64,000 bases of DNA, from assembly GCF_950023065.1 (NCBI RefSeq), contig NC_088681.1, positions 36,986,836 through 37,050,835 on the forward strand. Reading direction: 5' to 3'. The DNA is from Planococcus citri (Eukaryota; Arthropoda; Insecta; Hemiptera; Pseudococcidae). The notes under the pieces are model-generated. The model made no database searches. It was not told the DNA's origin and saw only the letters and a program-made list of their open reading frames with translations. Below, piece after piece: positions 27,301-41,600 of the stretch; positions within the stretch are counted from its first letter, which is position 1; each line of letters starts with the position of its first letter. The position numbers and the translations under genes are program-made.

Positions 27301-29360
27301 AAAAGTAACACCCAAATTAAAGTAGGTATTTAAGCTCAAAAAATGTTGATTTACCTAATTCAATTAATTTTTTCTTGAAAATTTGGAATTCTTGAATTTT
27401 TAAAAACGATTTTCAACTGCCTACTTCAATTTTTGAGATGAGCCATTTTAATGAGGGATTTCATTTTTTGGATTTAACCTCTCGGGGTCTCCCCATCTTC
27501 CTATTTTGAAAAAGGGAGATATTCGATGATCATCGAAGGATCGAATACTAAAATTTAATATCTAAACATTCAAACTAAGCAAACTTGAATTAAAGGGAAT
27601 CAACATGTCACACCATATTTTTATTTCCCAATTTTTCAAAATTTTTCTAGAAGGGGGTGACGGGAGGAGGTCACATTCAAAAAATGGATTTATACGTCTT
27701 GAATTCAGCACCCTCTAAAATATTTTTAACAAACGATTCAATTTTTTTGGTTTTGTTGACAATGTTTAAGAATGTTGGTGGGGAAGGGGAGAGGGATTTT
27801 CCATAGTTGAGCAAATTTCGAGGCAGACACCTCGAATGAATTTTTTAAACAGAATTTATCAGGAAAAATTCACAAAATCAGAATTTTCCTGTTCGCAGAG
27901 AAATTTTTGAAAGTTACACGAATCGTTGTATCTTGTTTGAAACCAACTCCCTAAATTAAAATGTTACGATTTAAAGCCATTCATGGAACCTCCAGCGTGA
28001 TTTTCGATTTTTTCCAGAATCTTAAAATTTTCTACAGAAGGTGTGAAATTCAATTTTGGCAACTAACAATCGGGTTGTAGTCCATTCTCGGCCTATTTAA
28101 TGAGTACCAATGTCCACATTTAGGCAGATTTACAGACAGAAACCACGAGTGTGCTTTTTGACAAGGATTCTCCACTTTTTGTTATGGAAAATAAACTGGC
28201 AAAGAAACGCACTCGAGCTTAAAAATTGGTTAAAATGTAGAAAAACTTACTAAACAGATCAAGAATAAGTCAAAACTGAATTTTTAGATAGCAAAATTAA
28301 TTTTCACGTGTTTCGGAGAAATTTTAAAATCCTGGAGACATCAAAAATTGAGCTGGAAGCCTAAGAATGTCTGGGAACAGTGAAATTTGAATTAGAGAGG
28401 TTGGTTACATACAAAATACAACCATTCGTGCAAATTTCAAAAATTTCCCAATGAACAGGAAAATTTTGATTTTTTAAAATTTTGTCCTCATTAATATTGC
28501 GGGTTAAAAAACGCTGCGCTCAAAATGTCAACCTGGAAATCGGCGAAAATGTGGATAAACCATTCAAAGAGGTCAAGAATAAGCTTCAACTCGATTTTTG
28601 GCTGCCCAAATTGATTTTCACGCCTTCTGGAGAGATTTTAAAATTCTGAATAAATCGAAAATTGGGCTAGAGGTTCCAGAATGGTCAAAAATGGTGATAT
28701 TTGTTTCAGGGGAATTGACATTAGTTTCAGAATTAATTTCTATTATTTTTACTGAATAAGTATGTATACATTTTCTTTAAACCCATAGGTAAATTTTTGA
28801 ATTTTCAAAAATTCTCCAAAAATAGAAAAATCAATTTGGGCAGCAGCAATTTCAATTATGGCGATTTCAGACCATGCTCTTTCCAAAAATTGCGGACACC
28901 TCAAGAGGTTCCCTTCTCAGAAAAATCCCAACATTATTCACTCTTATTTATTCGAGAAAAAAAAACAAAACAAAACAACTCCCCCTCCCACCCATTCACA
29001 CAAAGGTAAAAATCAAACAATAATAACCCACGTACCTATCGTATTTTTAAATACACTCAAACCCTACCCCCTTCATCTATAGAAAAACAAACAATACTTT
29101 GTATAAGTACGAGTATTTTTTTTTGTATAATACGCCGTAACAGCGATTTATAAAGGAGCATTTATAATAAATATTTTAAATTATCGAAATTACTTCATCA
29201 GCGAACCTTCAATCATCGCTTGAATTGTTCTGCGACTTGGCGCGTTCGCGTTCGGTTTACTCTTAATGCAGACTCAAAAGAGAGGGGAATTCATTACTAA
29301 TAGAAGTCATCTGACAGGTGGCGTGAAAAATCCAATTAATAGTCTGAGTACTTTTTCTTT
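24387..29360. other. Intergenic stretch between CCAPR and the cuticle protein gene
   Basis: Five kb of AT-rich DNA. It includes a poly-T run near 25461-25484 and a diverged direct duplication of about 314 bp period (blocks starting AAGAATAAG at 28261 and 28575). The weak minus-strand ORF at 26387-26587 is the only gene candidate. Other open frames here are Lys/Phe-rich and look like chance. Confidence 0.55.
26387..26587 (-). CDS. Possible small two-exon gene, unassigned
   Basis: On the minus strand an ATG at 26585-26587 opens MKAALAQLSFNLNTWESL and continues to a plausible donor (AAG/GTATTG). A 60-70 bp segment rich in T then ends in TTGTTTCAG, before a short Lys/Arg-rich or acidic tail depending on phase. 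AATAAA sits at the end. The intron-like structure is the only support. The protein is not recognised, and the phase-0 join gives a different tail from the unspliced frame. It may be chance. Confidence 0.25.
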
Positions 29361-29657
29361 TCTGTCAGTTCAAATATTCATCGCGTTTTTTAAACGCGCC
29401 TTTAGTTACTCGAGAGTAAATTAATTGCCGGATTTCGTACGTCGTTTTGTGAAGTCGCTCTCGAAGTGTTGCGATTGCGAGTAGTTCTAGTTACTTATAG
29501 TTATACACTCGAAACGATATGTATTATTTTTTCGTAAAAGTTGTACGATTGTTTTGACGTTGAGTTTACAGCACGACGATAAGAAGGGTTAATTAGATGT
29601 ACATTTTTTCTCTTTTTTCTAATGGTACGAACAATGTGATGTTGTAGTTTATCAACT
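29361..29657 (+). promoter_or_regulatory. Likely promoter and 5' leader of the cuticle protein gene
   Basis: This stretch is less AT-biased than its surroundings. It holds an arthropod initiator-like TCAGT at 29365-29369 and leads to the ATG at 29658. Several short uORFs precede that ATG. The assignment depends on the first-exon call below and is tentative. Confidence 0.3.
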
Positions 29658-32600
29658 ATGTTAATGGTAAGATTTTTTCACTAATTTTTAAAGCTCTTAG
29701 TTCCTTAAAAGTAGATTATTATTTCAACCAATGAATAGGTAGCGCTTTAAATGAAGATTATTTCTAAATGGATGGAAAAAGATGGGTAGGTTAGAAAATG
29801 CATTTAAATTATCGAAAAATGCACAAAGAGATGAGGTTGTTCTAGGTTAAGTATTTTTAAAATTGTGTTAGGAAGTATTGACTTTTTGTATGTTGTGTAG
29901 TAACTTGAAAGACTGTGGGGGAGGGGGGGGGGTTAGCCGAAAATCAATCTGTATATTATTTGAACAGACTTCTTTCAACGTAGGTACATTTCATATTTAA
30001 ACATGTCGAAAGAAAAAAATCGTGAATTTATGAAATGAACATCCTCCTCCCCTTCAAAAAACCATATCTGGAACTCAAACAATTTTGAAAACCAATACGT
30101 TTGAGGGCACCATATTATTTAAACGTTCGACTGTGACTGGTCAACGAAGTAAAAGACGCCGGTAATTTTATCTAAATCGTCCTCTCTCTTGATTGAGCTC
30201 TTCCAATCTGAAAAAATTTCAAGAATTGATAAGGTGAACCCTCTGAAATGTATCCACGGTATTCGTCAATTTCATAGATACCTACACTGAAATTTAATCC
30301 AATTTCTTAAATTAGTGCCTGAGGCCAGGTATAACCTAATAAAATTCCAGCAAAAAAATCTGACGTGCTAAATTAGCCAGAATAATAAAATAAAAATATA
30401 ATATCATTGCCTCAATTAAAATGAGCTGTCACGTGTCTTTTCCGTCGATCTTTTTTTGTTTTTTGTTTTTTTTTTTTAGAAATGCCGACGATAAGAAAAA
30501 AGCTTTACCTATACATTTCATTTGGCTTAGAATTTTTCAAACATTACTGAAACTTACATAAGGCCCAGGTGAAAATTGCTTAAGAATTTTTTCGTGAAAC
30601 TCGAATTCTTGATTCTCATAATTATTACCCCACTTTTTTCATTTTAACAGGGTATATTCCCTTCCTCCACCTCTCATCCACGTGAAATTTAACAAGGGCT
30701 ATGCATATCCAGATTTGGATTCTGAACAACAAAACGATTGCAGGAAGAAATTCATTTTTCACGTCAGTTTTCATGAATAATAAATTTAAAAATCAAAGAA
30801 AAATTGTTGGGCATTAAGTATTCTACATTAGGCTGGACCACAAAAAAGAAAAAAGCATCATATATAGGATTTTGACAAATTTACTGAAGACCTTCATTTT
30901 GAAATGAAAGTTATTCAGAAAAAATTTTGGCTCCTGAAAGTGAGTAAACATTTTGAAAAGTGGCGGGGGGGGGGGGTGTCAATTTTTGGCTCATTATTAT
31001 CGATTTCAAAAAATCGTGAAAAATAGTCAAAGACTTAACAAACATTTTTCAGGTTTTTGAAATTGGCAATAATGACGAAAAAATTAGCACCAATGTATTC
31101 CAAAATATTCCCCCAGTTTGAGAAGCGATATATCTTTCGATGTGTTGGATTGATTAATGGGAAATATTGGAGGAGAAAAAATGTTAAAAACACGAATTTA
31201 CCCAACAATAATGCGATTTGAAAATTGTCAACCTCTGAGTAGAACCCTAAGTTGTCTTGAATTTTGAAGTCAATAGCCTAGGTCGACGCATTTTGGAACT
31301 GGCACATTTTTCCAAAACACGTTGAGTAGAGACCAGAACGAAAAGAACCACGATTTTTTCGGAAATGCCCTCTCTTTCAGGACCCATTTCTTCGCTCCAG
31401 GGGCAGCCCCCCAAGCTAAAAAATTTTCTGAGCGACTTTAAAATAAAAAATGAAGGTGTCCATTTAATTTGGTCAACGTTTTCCAACATTTTTTTCTTCC
31501 GATACGCACTTTCACACAGAAAGCAAGACCAAGAAAAACGAAAACAATCATGTTAAGAGAAAATTATTGTTTTCCTCGACATGTGCTTCAAGTTTTTCGC
31601 AAAAATCTTGACTTCTTCCAAAAATCAACTGAATTTTTTGGGATCAAAAATCAACTATCGTAGGATTTTGCAAAAGAAACAACAACAAAATTGTAGACTT
31701 CTTCTGCTCCCCTCCAAAAGGAGTTTCATTTATTGTTTCTATGAGGCTTTGTTTTTGAGATATTCTGAGCAAAAGTTAAAAAGTTCAATCTGAGTCAATC
31801 GTTCGTATGATGAAAAATTTAATTTTCTATTTCATTTACATTTAATTTTTAGAGAAATACACCAAGCATCTCACAAAAATAAATTAAGGAAAACAAAATT
31901 GAACAAGTTTGAATTTCCTAATCGGTTAGAGTGATTAGTTTTTTTTCCAAAATACGTGGTTTCATTTTCGACACACCTGCTCCCCTCTTCCTCTGAGAGT
32001 TGACTCGTGGAAAAAATTATAAAATTACAAACTTGAGAAAAAAAATCATTATTTTTTTACACTAATTTTAAATTTTTACACAAGTTGAAAACAGTGAAAA
32101 TTCATTGAAAATGTTTAACACCTAAGTACACGATTAAGAATACTGATTTATTCCACGTTCTTCAATCCTTGGGGGGGGGGCGGAACCTGGAGCAAATTGC
32201 GCAGTTTGTCTCGGGCTGGTTAAAATTTTGTCCCACGAGCACGATAAACAGGGTCATCAGTTCATCATACTCATCAAACATTCTTTCTAGTTACAACGTT
32301 CATACGATTTTCTCTTCACTTGAAGTAGGCACTGAAAAATATTGACGAAAAAATGACAATCTGTTTCAACCAAAAAGAAACAGTTTTTGACAAAGGCGTG
32401 TTTTTGATCCAAAAAAGTGCTTTTTGGGCGATAAAATAATATTCTTTTCATTTGGCACGTTTTTATTGAATCTTTTAGAATTTACCTCAACATATTAATT
32501 GATATTTATTTCAAAAAATAATGTCAATCAATCTCAATTTACATAATTACTATATTACCGAACTTATTTTCTTCGTTTTTCAAAATGAATCTAAAATTTT

Positions 32601-35600
32601 TCAATGAGAATAATTCTTTTAAAAAAGTCAAAAAAGTGTAATTTTACATTAAAATGGCTGAAAATTTGAAATTTCTAGGAACTCGAAATTGTAAAAATTT
32701 ACCTGCATAATCTTCAAAAAGATAGAAAGAAAAACGAGGAAAAAAATTTGAAACAATTGAAAAATGTTTTCTAATTTATAAAAAAGATTGAATGATAAGA
32801 TGTTTTGTTAAAATGCCAAAAATTGGAATATTTTGAAAAAAAACACATCATTTAAAAAATGTTTTTGATGAAATTACAATTTACATAAAATTAAAAATTC
32901 GATCAAACCATACATCAAATTACATCTGAAATATTTGTAATTTTTCGTCTACATTTAATTCTCATCACCCCCTTCCCCTTCACTCAATTCCCAACCCACT
33001 TTTGCAAAAAATTTTCTCACATCGACATCCTTCTCAACAGAAAAGCACAGCAAAGATCTCAAAAACAAAACATAGTATAGCTAGACTATCACATAAACCC
33101 TCGGCTCAAACAACTCATACAAATAATCCTTTCGGCGAACCCTCGTATATGAAATTGGAATCATCTCAACTTTTTCTACCATAACTTTATAGCCATTGTA
33201 AAGATGATCGTGATCTTTGCCTTAAAAGGCCTATTTGGCAACACTGTGTTTTTCTAGCGGTTAAACAGTGGGCACAACGCCGACGACGTCGGACGTCGTT
33301 TTAACGGTCATTAACGCAGTTTGAAAATTAATATCACAACTGTTTACGCTTCATTTGCCGACTAGATTACTTATTATAAAGTAATTCTTGTCGTACTCTC
33401 TAAAATAAAGAGATAATAAAGAATGTGAAGAAGAAACCCACCGTCGAGGTAGGTACATGGTGGAAAATAAACCATAACCGGTGTATTTCTTCCGGGGGTC
33501 TACCACCGTTTTTTTTCGTCTCCTTTCGTGTAAGAGATATAAGGACTGGGAACTGTTTGTTTCGCCGCGGACGTTTCGCCGCGGACGTTTCGCCGCGGAC
33601 ATTTCGCCGCGGACGTTTCGCCGCCGCCGAAAAAAGGTCATTTTTGAAAAAGCGATCGTTTCGCCGCCACAGTGGAACATTACGTAATGATAAAAAATGA
33701 AATCATGTTAGATAAAATTATAAGTATGTAATTAGAAAATTATTCACATCTATGACATTCGGGGTTGAGCCCCCAAAAGATTTTTTTTCAGGTTCTGGGT
33801 TTCGGAGCTTGGGCTTTCAATCAAAAATTTATTAGGTCTTGGGCTTGGATTGGGGCCCAGGAAACTTTGGGTTTGAATTTCAGGGCTCAGTGTCCAGGGC
33901 TTGAATGAAGTGTTCAGGGCTATTCTGGGGGTTTTCAGGGCTAGAAATTGAGGGGTTTCTTGGAAAAGGGGCCTTGGTCTTTTTTTTTATTATTATTTAC
34001 AATTTTGAATGTATGAAAAATTATTTTTTATATTAATTTCACTATATTCAGTGATACATATATTGAACTTTCTTCCACGAGAAAAAAACGTAAAACGAAT
34101 TGGAAAATGTTAGCTTGTAATAAAATTTTGCAAGTCCATTTGAACTTATGAAAATCAGTGAAAAAAATAAAAAGTTGACCAAGGCCTCTTTTCCATGGAA
34201 CCCCTTAATTTCAAGCCCTGAAAAGCCCCGGAAAGCTCTGAACACTTCATTCAAGTCCTGGACCCTGAAAGACCTGGACTACTGCCTTCATCACAGAACA
34301 TCTCTCATTCAGCACGTACTTATTTACTTCTCATTCAGTTCATTTCATGTATGAACAGCTGTGTATTTTGTAATACATCACCGTGGCGGCGAAATGAACG
34401 CTTTTTCAAAAATGACCTTTTTTCGGCGGCGGCGAAACGTCCGCGGCGAAATGTCCGCGGCGAAACGTCCGCGGCGAAACGTCCGCGGCGAAACAAATGG
34501 TACCCATAAGGACTAGGTAGGTAGGTAGTAGGTACATATCTTCGCAGAAACACAAATTATAGCCTTTTCCTTATTCCTTCAATTTCCATAGCTATATTTT
34601 TTTCAAGTCTAGACGAAGACCAACCATATCAATTCTACAATTTTTCCAATGCATGTAGCATGAACCTAACCTATTCAAGGGGCAAGGAGCAGGGGGAATC
34701 CTATCATGCGTATTAAATCAATTTACCAGTGAGAATTATTAATTCAATACGACATACTATGTACATACAAACATCACGAACACGATTATCAGCGAGTGTA
34801 GGTAATTTGACGTGTAACATGTTCATGTGACCATTATGATGAATCCATATTACGTGGAAATTTCGTATATTGCTAAAAAAAAACCACACAGAGACACGAC
34901 CAATTAAAAACAAACGATTCGAGCGATTTGTTCAAACGTTTACCCATAAGAATTTTTTCTAAAAGGTACATTTTCAGTACTTTTTATTGAGTTATACACG
35001 GCTGTCATTTGGCAATACCTACAATGAATTTATGTGTACCTAAGTGTCATTTGTGCAGTACGTGCAAGATGCTTCGCAGGTTATCGCACCAAAGTATAAC
35101 CTGTACGATTTGAGGAGAAATCGTGAGTGATATGATAGGTAATTGGATGAATGCGCGGAACTCGCACGAGTGAGCTTACACAACACTCATACGCATCGTT
35201 ACACATTTACTACGAATGAAGGATACACGAATAATATATTTAGAGTATCGGTAGTTTGCCATTTTTCTGCACCATTTTACATAATCGATCGAGATGCAGG
35301 ATGAGCATCGAGCATATCTGACTAATTACTTTTTTTCTCTACGCATCCTTTTTCATCTACTTACACTAATCTTTCTCTGTGTAGGTTTTTTTTCAGCGCT
35401 CTATGTCACCGTAGTGTCGTTTTAAGTCAGACGTTAATATGTGTGAAATGATCGGGCAAAATCATACTTAAATCCGTGACAAATGCATCGATATACTATA
35501 CGACGACGACGGCGGCGCGTCGATGGATTACATAAATATTCACGTCGCTCGATGTAGGAGGTATCGTAACGACAAATCTTTAATGCATCGTAAATTAAAA

Positions 35601-38600
35601 GGAAAAAGCACCGACAGCGTGCAGACTGCATAGTATGGGGCGAATTTGCCATCTTTAAGGAGTTGAAAATGAAAAAAAATGTAATAATTCAAGGGGCAAA
35701 AAAAATAGCAAATGGAGTTTGGCCTTCGAGTTATTTTAACCATGTCTGAGCAGTAAGTCGACTCGATTCAGAAATAATCAAAGATGAAGAAATATAATTT
35801 ATTTAAATATGAATGAAAGAAAAGAGCAGAAAACAGAAAATGAAATAATGAAATTGATTAAAATCGAATTCAATGCAATAAGAATAGATCAATCAAGAAA
35901 ATTCTATCATTTGATTAATTATGTCGAACTGATTTTTGGAAAAGTACTAAAACTATCTCTAAAAGTCAATCGGGTTCATTTTAAAAATTTATAATCGTTG
36001 ATGGGAAGTTTTCAAAAAATGATTAATTGATTATTTTTTTCAAATGCCACACCTCTTCTTTATGAGCTCCATAAAAAATTTGTAATAACACAAAATTTTC
36101 CTTGTTTGATGCTCTACAACTTTTGTTTCAATATCTCTTTCATATAGGTAGGTATCAGTGTAATTGAAAAGTTTTTACCGAAAAGCTCAAAAGTGGGCAA
36201 GGAAGTTCAGGAATAGGTGATACCTACTCAAGCTTGATCACAATCACTCAAAATAATGAAATTTTTTACAGTTGCATAAAAAATCAAACGTAAAAAGAGT
36301 GAGCGAAAGTGAGCAGTAGGTGGGGTGTGGGGTTGGGGAACTAACAGAATCAGAAAACAGATTTTTTCTTTACAATCACGTTGTGAGCTCTGAAAAAAAG
36401 ACCCTTCAAAAAAGAGAACAAAACCAGAAATTTGAACATTTTCACAATCATGTTCAAATTATGTTCGGATTGTGGGGGAGGGGACAAATTTCAATTTACA
36501 TGGTATCTAACGAAATTTTTTTTTGGAAAAATCATTACCTTTTTCACTACATTTTTTCAACCAAATTTTAAAAAAGCTCTCCACTCGATCTCCCTTTCCC
36601 CCTCCTTCAGACACATGAAAAAATTAACAGGGCGTCCATTACTTTTAGAAAATCATTTTCCCTGACTTTTCCAGGTTTCCCAGATCATTTTTTTTCAATT
36701 TTCTATGCGTACTTCACTACTTAACCCATACTTTGATTTAAAGAAGTTGTCGGGGGGGGGGGGGGTAATTTTTTTCATAAGTTTCTTTTCAAACTCATTT
36801 GAGAGCTTTTGTAAATATTAATTTCAAGATGCTTATAAACGAGTTTATTTTTTGATTTTTAAAATTTTAGAATTTGAATGATGTTTTTTTGAAGGAAGTT
36901 GATTTTGCATGCCTAAGCAAGGGCAAAAGTCTTCGAAAATTTGTGTATCGAGAAGTAAAAAATTATGTTTTTCTTTCATCACAAGCCCATATCCGAAATT
37001 TGCAATTAATCGCTTTTTCAAAATTCCATAGATTTTTCGTGAAAGTTACATATGTACAAAATCCCCTGACTTTTCCAGACCGACCAAATTTCCTGACTTT
37101 TCAAGGCTTTCCGGAAGAATGGATACCCTGATTAACAAAGTCAAATTTTTCAGAGGAAAATTGGAAAAAAATTGCATACAAAGTATTTTTTATTTTCAAT
37201 CAAAATTATAAAGAAAAAACGATACAATTGAACACATTAATGAATTTTTTCGTTTTTTCACCACTTTCACTAGGTACCTGTTATAATACCCTGATTTAGA
37301 AGGAGGGTCAATTTTTTTCTATTTTCAAAGAGAAGTAGAAAATTTTAGAGAAAAAAAATTCAAAAACAGACGGCAAATTAATGAAAAATTCCAAAATTTG
37401 ATTAAAATATGGAAAAAACAAGTCGATTTGCAATTTGGCAAACAAAAATTACGGCTGTACTGCAATTTTTGTAAAAAAAAAAAAAATAATAATAATAAAG
37501 AAACCAGGACAAACGCAAGATAGCAGGACACAAGGAGCCAAAAATATGGACAAAAGTTAGGAAAGCAAGATAAGCAGGACTGCCAGACATCTTGATATTT
37601 TTCATTCTAAATCGTACCAAAAAATTTCCATTTGGTTTCTATCTCCCTCACACAATACAAAAAATGGAAAATTTTTAGTCAACTTTGAGATAAATCTAAA
37701 GATTTTTGTATAAGAAAAAAGGGAAAAGGGAAAAGGGGGAAATCCGGGTCGAGGGTCAATTCACTCAACAATTTTGACCAGGAGGCAGGAGGCAGGAATA
37801 CAGTCCAGAATTCCTGGAAACATTTTTTGCATTTTTTAAAAAATTGCAAAGGAATTCAATTTTTTTTAAGATCATGGATAACGTGTAATGAGAGAGGCCA
37901 AAAAATTGGCAAGAAAAACAAGTTCAAGGTTTTGGTTCAAATTTTGTCTCATTTTCGACTTCTTTTGAATTTTATTAGAAAATTTACATAACGAACAAAA
38001 CAATTGAAAATGGTCGAAAACTGGATTAAAATGCTTAAAAAAATCCAATTATGATCTTTTTTTTTCTCAGCAAAACCGACGATTGTGATCTTTATTACCA
38101 TTTTTTGACATTTTCTTGAGGGGGGGGGGGATTTCCGCCGATTTTTCAAAAAATAGCTATACGTTTCTTAAAAATTGAAGGAGTTGTGAGCAGTAAATTT
38201 ATTAAATTTTTTTGGTTTTTGGGAAGGTAATTGGAAATTCGAATTTTGAACAAATAATTCTATAATGTACTCCAGAGCAAAAAATATGAAACCAAGTTGA
38301 TTTTTTTCGATTTTGCGATTTTCATATCATTGGAAAGAAGTTTGCAAGAGCTTTCCAATGATGTAAAAATCTCAAAATTGAAAAAAAAATGAACTTCCAT
38401 CCTTTTTGATCTGGAATACGAATTCTGTCATAGAATAATGTTGTTCGCCTTAAAAGAATAATATGGAAATCCACATTGAACATTTTCATTTTAAAAAAAT
38501 ACTTAAAAAATTGTCCTCTCAACTCCCTTAATCACCATAAGATTCACTTCCATCATTTGGATTAAGAAGGAAACTGTAAAAACTTCCGCAATCCACCGTT

Positions 38601-41600
38601 CCTCTCTGTAATCATCAAATACGTAGTTACATACCTATCTATCACACCAATGCTTCTGAGACCGAACCTCTGAGGCTCTGAAGACAAAAGGCTCGAAATA
38701 AGAGTAGGACAAGATCACAAACCAAACACTCGTACATTCATTTTGTCCTCTGTAGACTCACCAACGTGTTGCAATAGACTTCTGCATTGTGGTGGAAATT
38801 CACCTCAAGCATCTTGCATTTTGCATCTCGATACATGCATATTAGAAAGACACAATGATTAATTTAAACGTATAGCGCGAATAAGACGAGAAAAAAACAT
38901 TTAGAATATTTTAATTTGGTGGAAAACTAGGTGATCCAAGGTCTCATTATTTACATAATGAAAATACGAGTAAATTAGTGGGTCTCGGCTCTTTTGCCTG
39001 GCGTTCTTAAATACCTCTCTTTCTCTCTCACATAGGTAAAGTATAGGTACTCTTAACAGGGACATTTTTCGCTAAATCGTATTTGATTCGTACACAGGAT
39101 AGGATAGGACTATTCATAAGGTAGTTTAAATACAGTTATAGGTTAGCATTTAGCCTACTAATATGTCGTCGTTGTCGTCAATGACGTCACGACCGCGTGG
39201 TCTTAGTTGTCTCATTACAATCAAAATCGCATATAGGACTCTGGTACTCGACGACACTCTCTGATACGCATATTACGAGTACAGGTATCACAGACTCGAT
39301 TGCAATCTGAAGTACACATTTATACACCATCGCAACCAAACACAATACTCATGTAGTCTCACACTCGCACACACATATATAAAATTATCGTAACGTACCG
39401 CATTGTCTTCCAAAATTACTACGTGACCGATAATAGGCCGGCGCTTAATCTGCTTTTCGCATACGCCACATTTAATTACGCTTTTTGCGTAATTTTCCAT
39501 TAGAATTGCTTAAAATTTATAAATCCTACACTGTAGGTATAGGGTACGGTACTATACGCGAAAAAGGACTAGCCTCTCTTTATAATACCATAGATATATA
39601 GTATACCACAGATCGGCTGAAATTTTCTACATGCTTGGCTGCAGGACCATGTTGCAAAGCTTACATAAGAAAAACTGGCTATAAACTCGGTACAATTTTC
39701 CAAACATCAAACTTTCACGTAATATAGTACATCGATTAATGACTCTCTTATACGCAGCGGGCTAACGCCACCAAATTCTCTCAAATCATAAACATCCAGT
39801 AGCAGCCGCCTGCTGCATGCTGTGAGTGTGAAATAACCTTCTTCAACTCTATACGAACGTCTAGTCCCATCAGCTGTAAAAAAATCATACGTCGAATAGC
39901 GAAAAAAAAAATTGCAAAAAATGCCGACCATGAAGTTGTAATATGCCATTGTCTTGATTGATGGATATGAGAGAAAAAGCCTAAGTAGATATGCACAAAC
40001 AGGGGTCATTTTTTCATCGATCTAACGCATTATTTCAATAAAGCAGAACTCTTCTTCATGTAGGTACTTTAAGTGGCCTGCCTAATGAGGAAAATTGTAG
40101 AAAAATTAGAATTTTATCAAATTTAGGGTAGAAAGCGGAAATTAATTTCACACTCCGGTTTTGACCTACTAAATTGATTGGATGCCGAATTCCAGTAATT
40201 TTGAAACCTCTTGACATGCGTTTGAATTTTCATACATGACTATTTGCACGACTCTGCCATAGCCTTCTCTTCTTTCTGACAAAACACTAAGATAAAGCAT
40301 ATTTGGCACCCCCTCTCTCCCTCCTTCCTTCCCAACAAATAAAAAAATGAAAATTCACAACTTCCAACAACAAAAAAAAAATGTGTGAAATCCCAAATAA
40401 AAATAATAAAATTTTTGGTGGGTAAAAATCCATCTCCAGTGCAAAAGTGAAAATTTTAGGTGAACAAAAAGGAAATATCTTTAGCAGAAAAACAAGAGGA
40501 TTTTTCATTTCAGCGAGAAAAAAAATGTTTTCAACGGAAAATGAAAACTTTTAGTAAAAAAAAACAAATGGGTAAAAAATGCTCAAAGTTTCAAAAATTG
40601 AAAAAAAAAAGATTTTATATAAACACTTTTGGTCAAAAAATATCTTTGAAAAAAATTTTCAAATTAGCTTCCCATAGAAAATTAGAGTTGGAGTGAGGTA
40701 AAAAATTGTTATTATCCCCTTTCACCCTCTCTCGTCAGATTAAACTCGCATGAGAAATTAACTCTCAAATTTCCAAATACATATCTCTATAAAGAAGGAA
40801 GTGAAGGTAAGGAGGATTCTCCAAAAGGTACAGAAAGATAGAATAGAGAATACAACTATATCCAGCACCACGTTGCTTAAAATAACACCAAAATTCATTT
40901 TTAAACAGATGAAAAGTCACTTTACTGGAAATTTTCGCCGAAAGTGGATAAATTCGAAAATCAGCTGAGCTGACATAGTATTTTCTCAACGACAATAAGT
41001 CGCCCACTTCCACAAGTAGGTACCCAAACCTACTAATGTAAACCACCTTAAATTTCGTTCCTTCGAACATTCTCACCATCATGATATCTTTACCCTTAAA
41101 ATGACGTCATTTCACTTCAATTCAAAGATACACAACGTACTCGCACCAAAACTACGTGAGAGCATACAGAGATCGACCATCAACGTATGTGACGAAAAAA
41201 AATACCGAATAAAGGTAGACCAGAGCGTACCAAGGGGGAAGCTTAATTAAATTGAGTCGCATGTACCGTGTATAATGAGCGAGTCTATCATGTCTATTAA
41301 ATACGCCGCCATACCCGCCAACTACGTCAAGAGAGATATACTCATACCTGCGTATACGAGTACTTTTCGCATATGTAGCTTACGCCGAAACACACATACG
41401 TCGAAAAAAATCTCTCGGTAGACCTGCGTCATCTTGTAATGACAACGTGAAATAAACGAGAGGCTATGAAATGTTGGATGGCAGAAAAAAAAGTCGGAAA
41501 TAAAAAAAAGTTTAATTAAATGGCTAGGATGTTCGAGTTACGTAGAGATGGAAAATTTTTAGCTCGGAATTCGTTCGATTTAATTTACAGGAATGATGTT

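Noticed and set aside
31247..31793. Four overlapping open frames of 60-80 codons
   Set aside because: They lie on both strands with no shared features, splice-site support or family match.
33351..33700. Arg/Phe-rich open frames over the GC minisatellite, both strands
   Set aside because: A 14-bp unit without stop codons stays open in several frames; the mirrored copy at 34335-34553 shows the same effect.
41275..41421. 48-codon + strand frame starting MSESIMSIKYAAIPANYV
   Set aside because: Looks less biased than its neighbours but is short, isolated and unsupported by splice sites.
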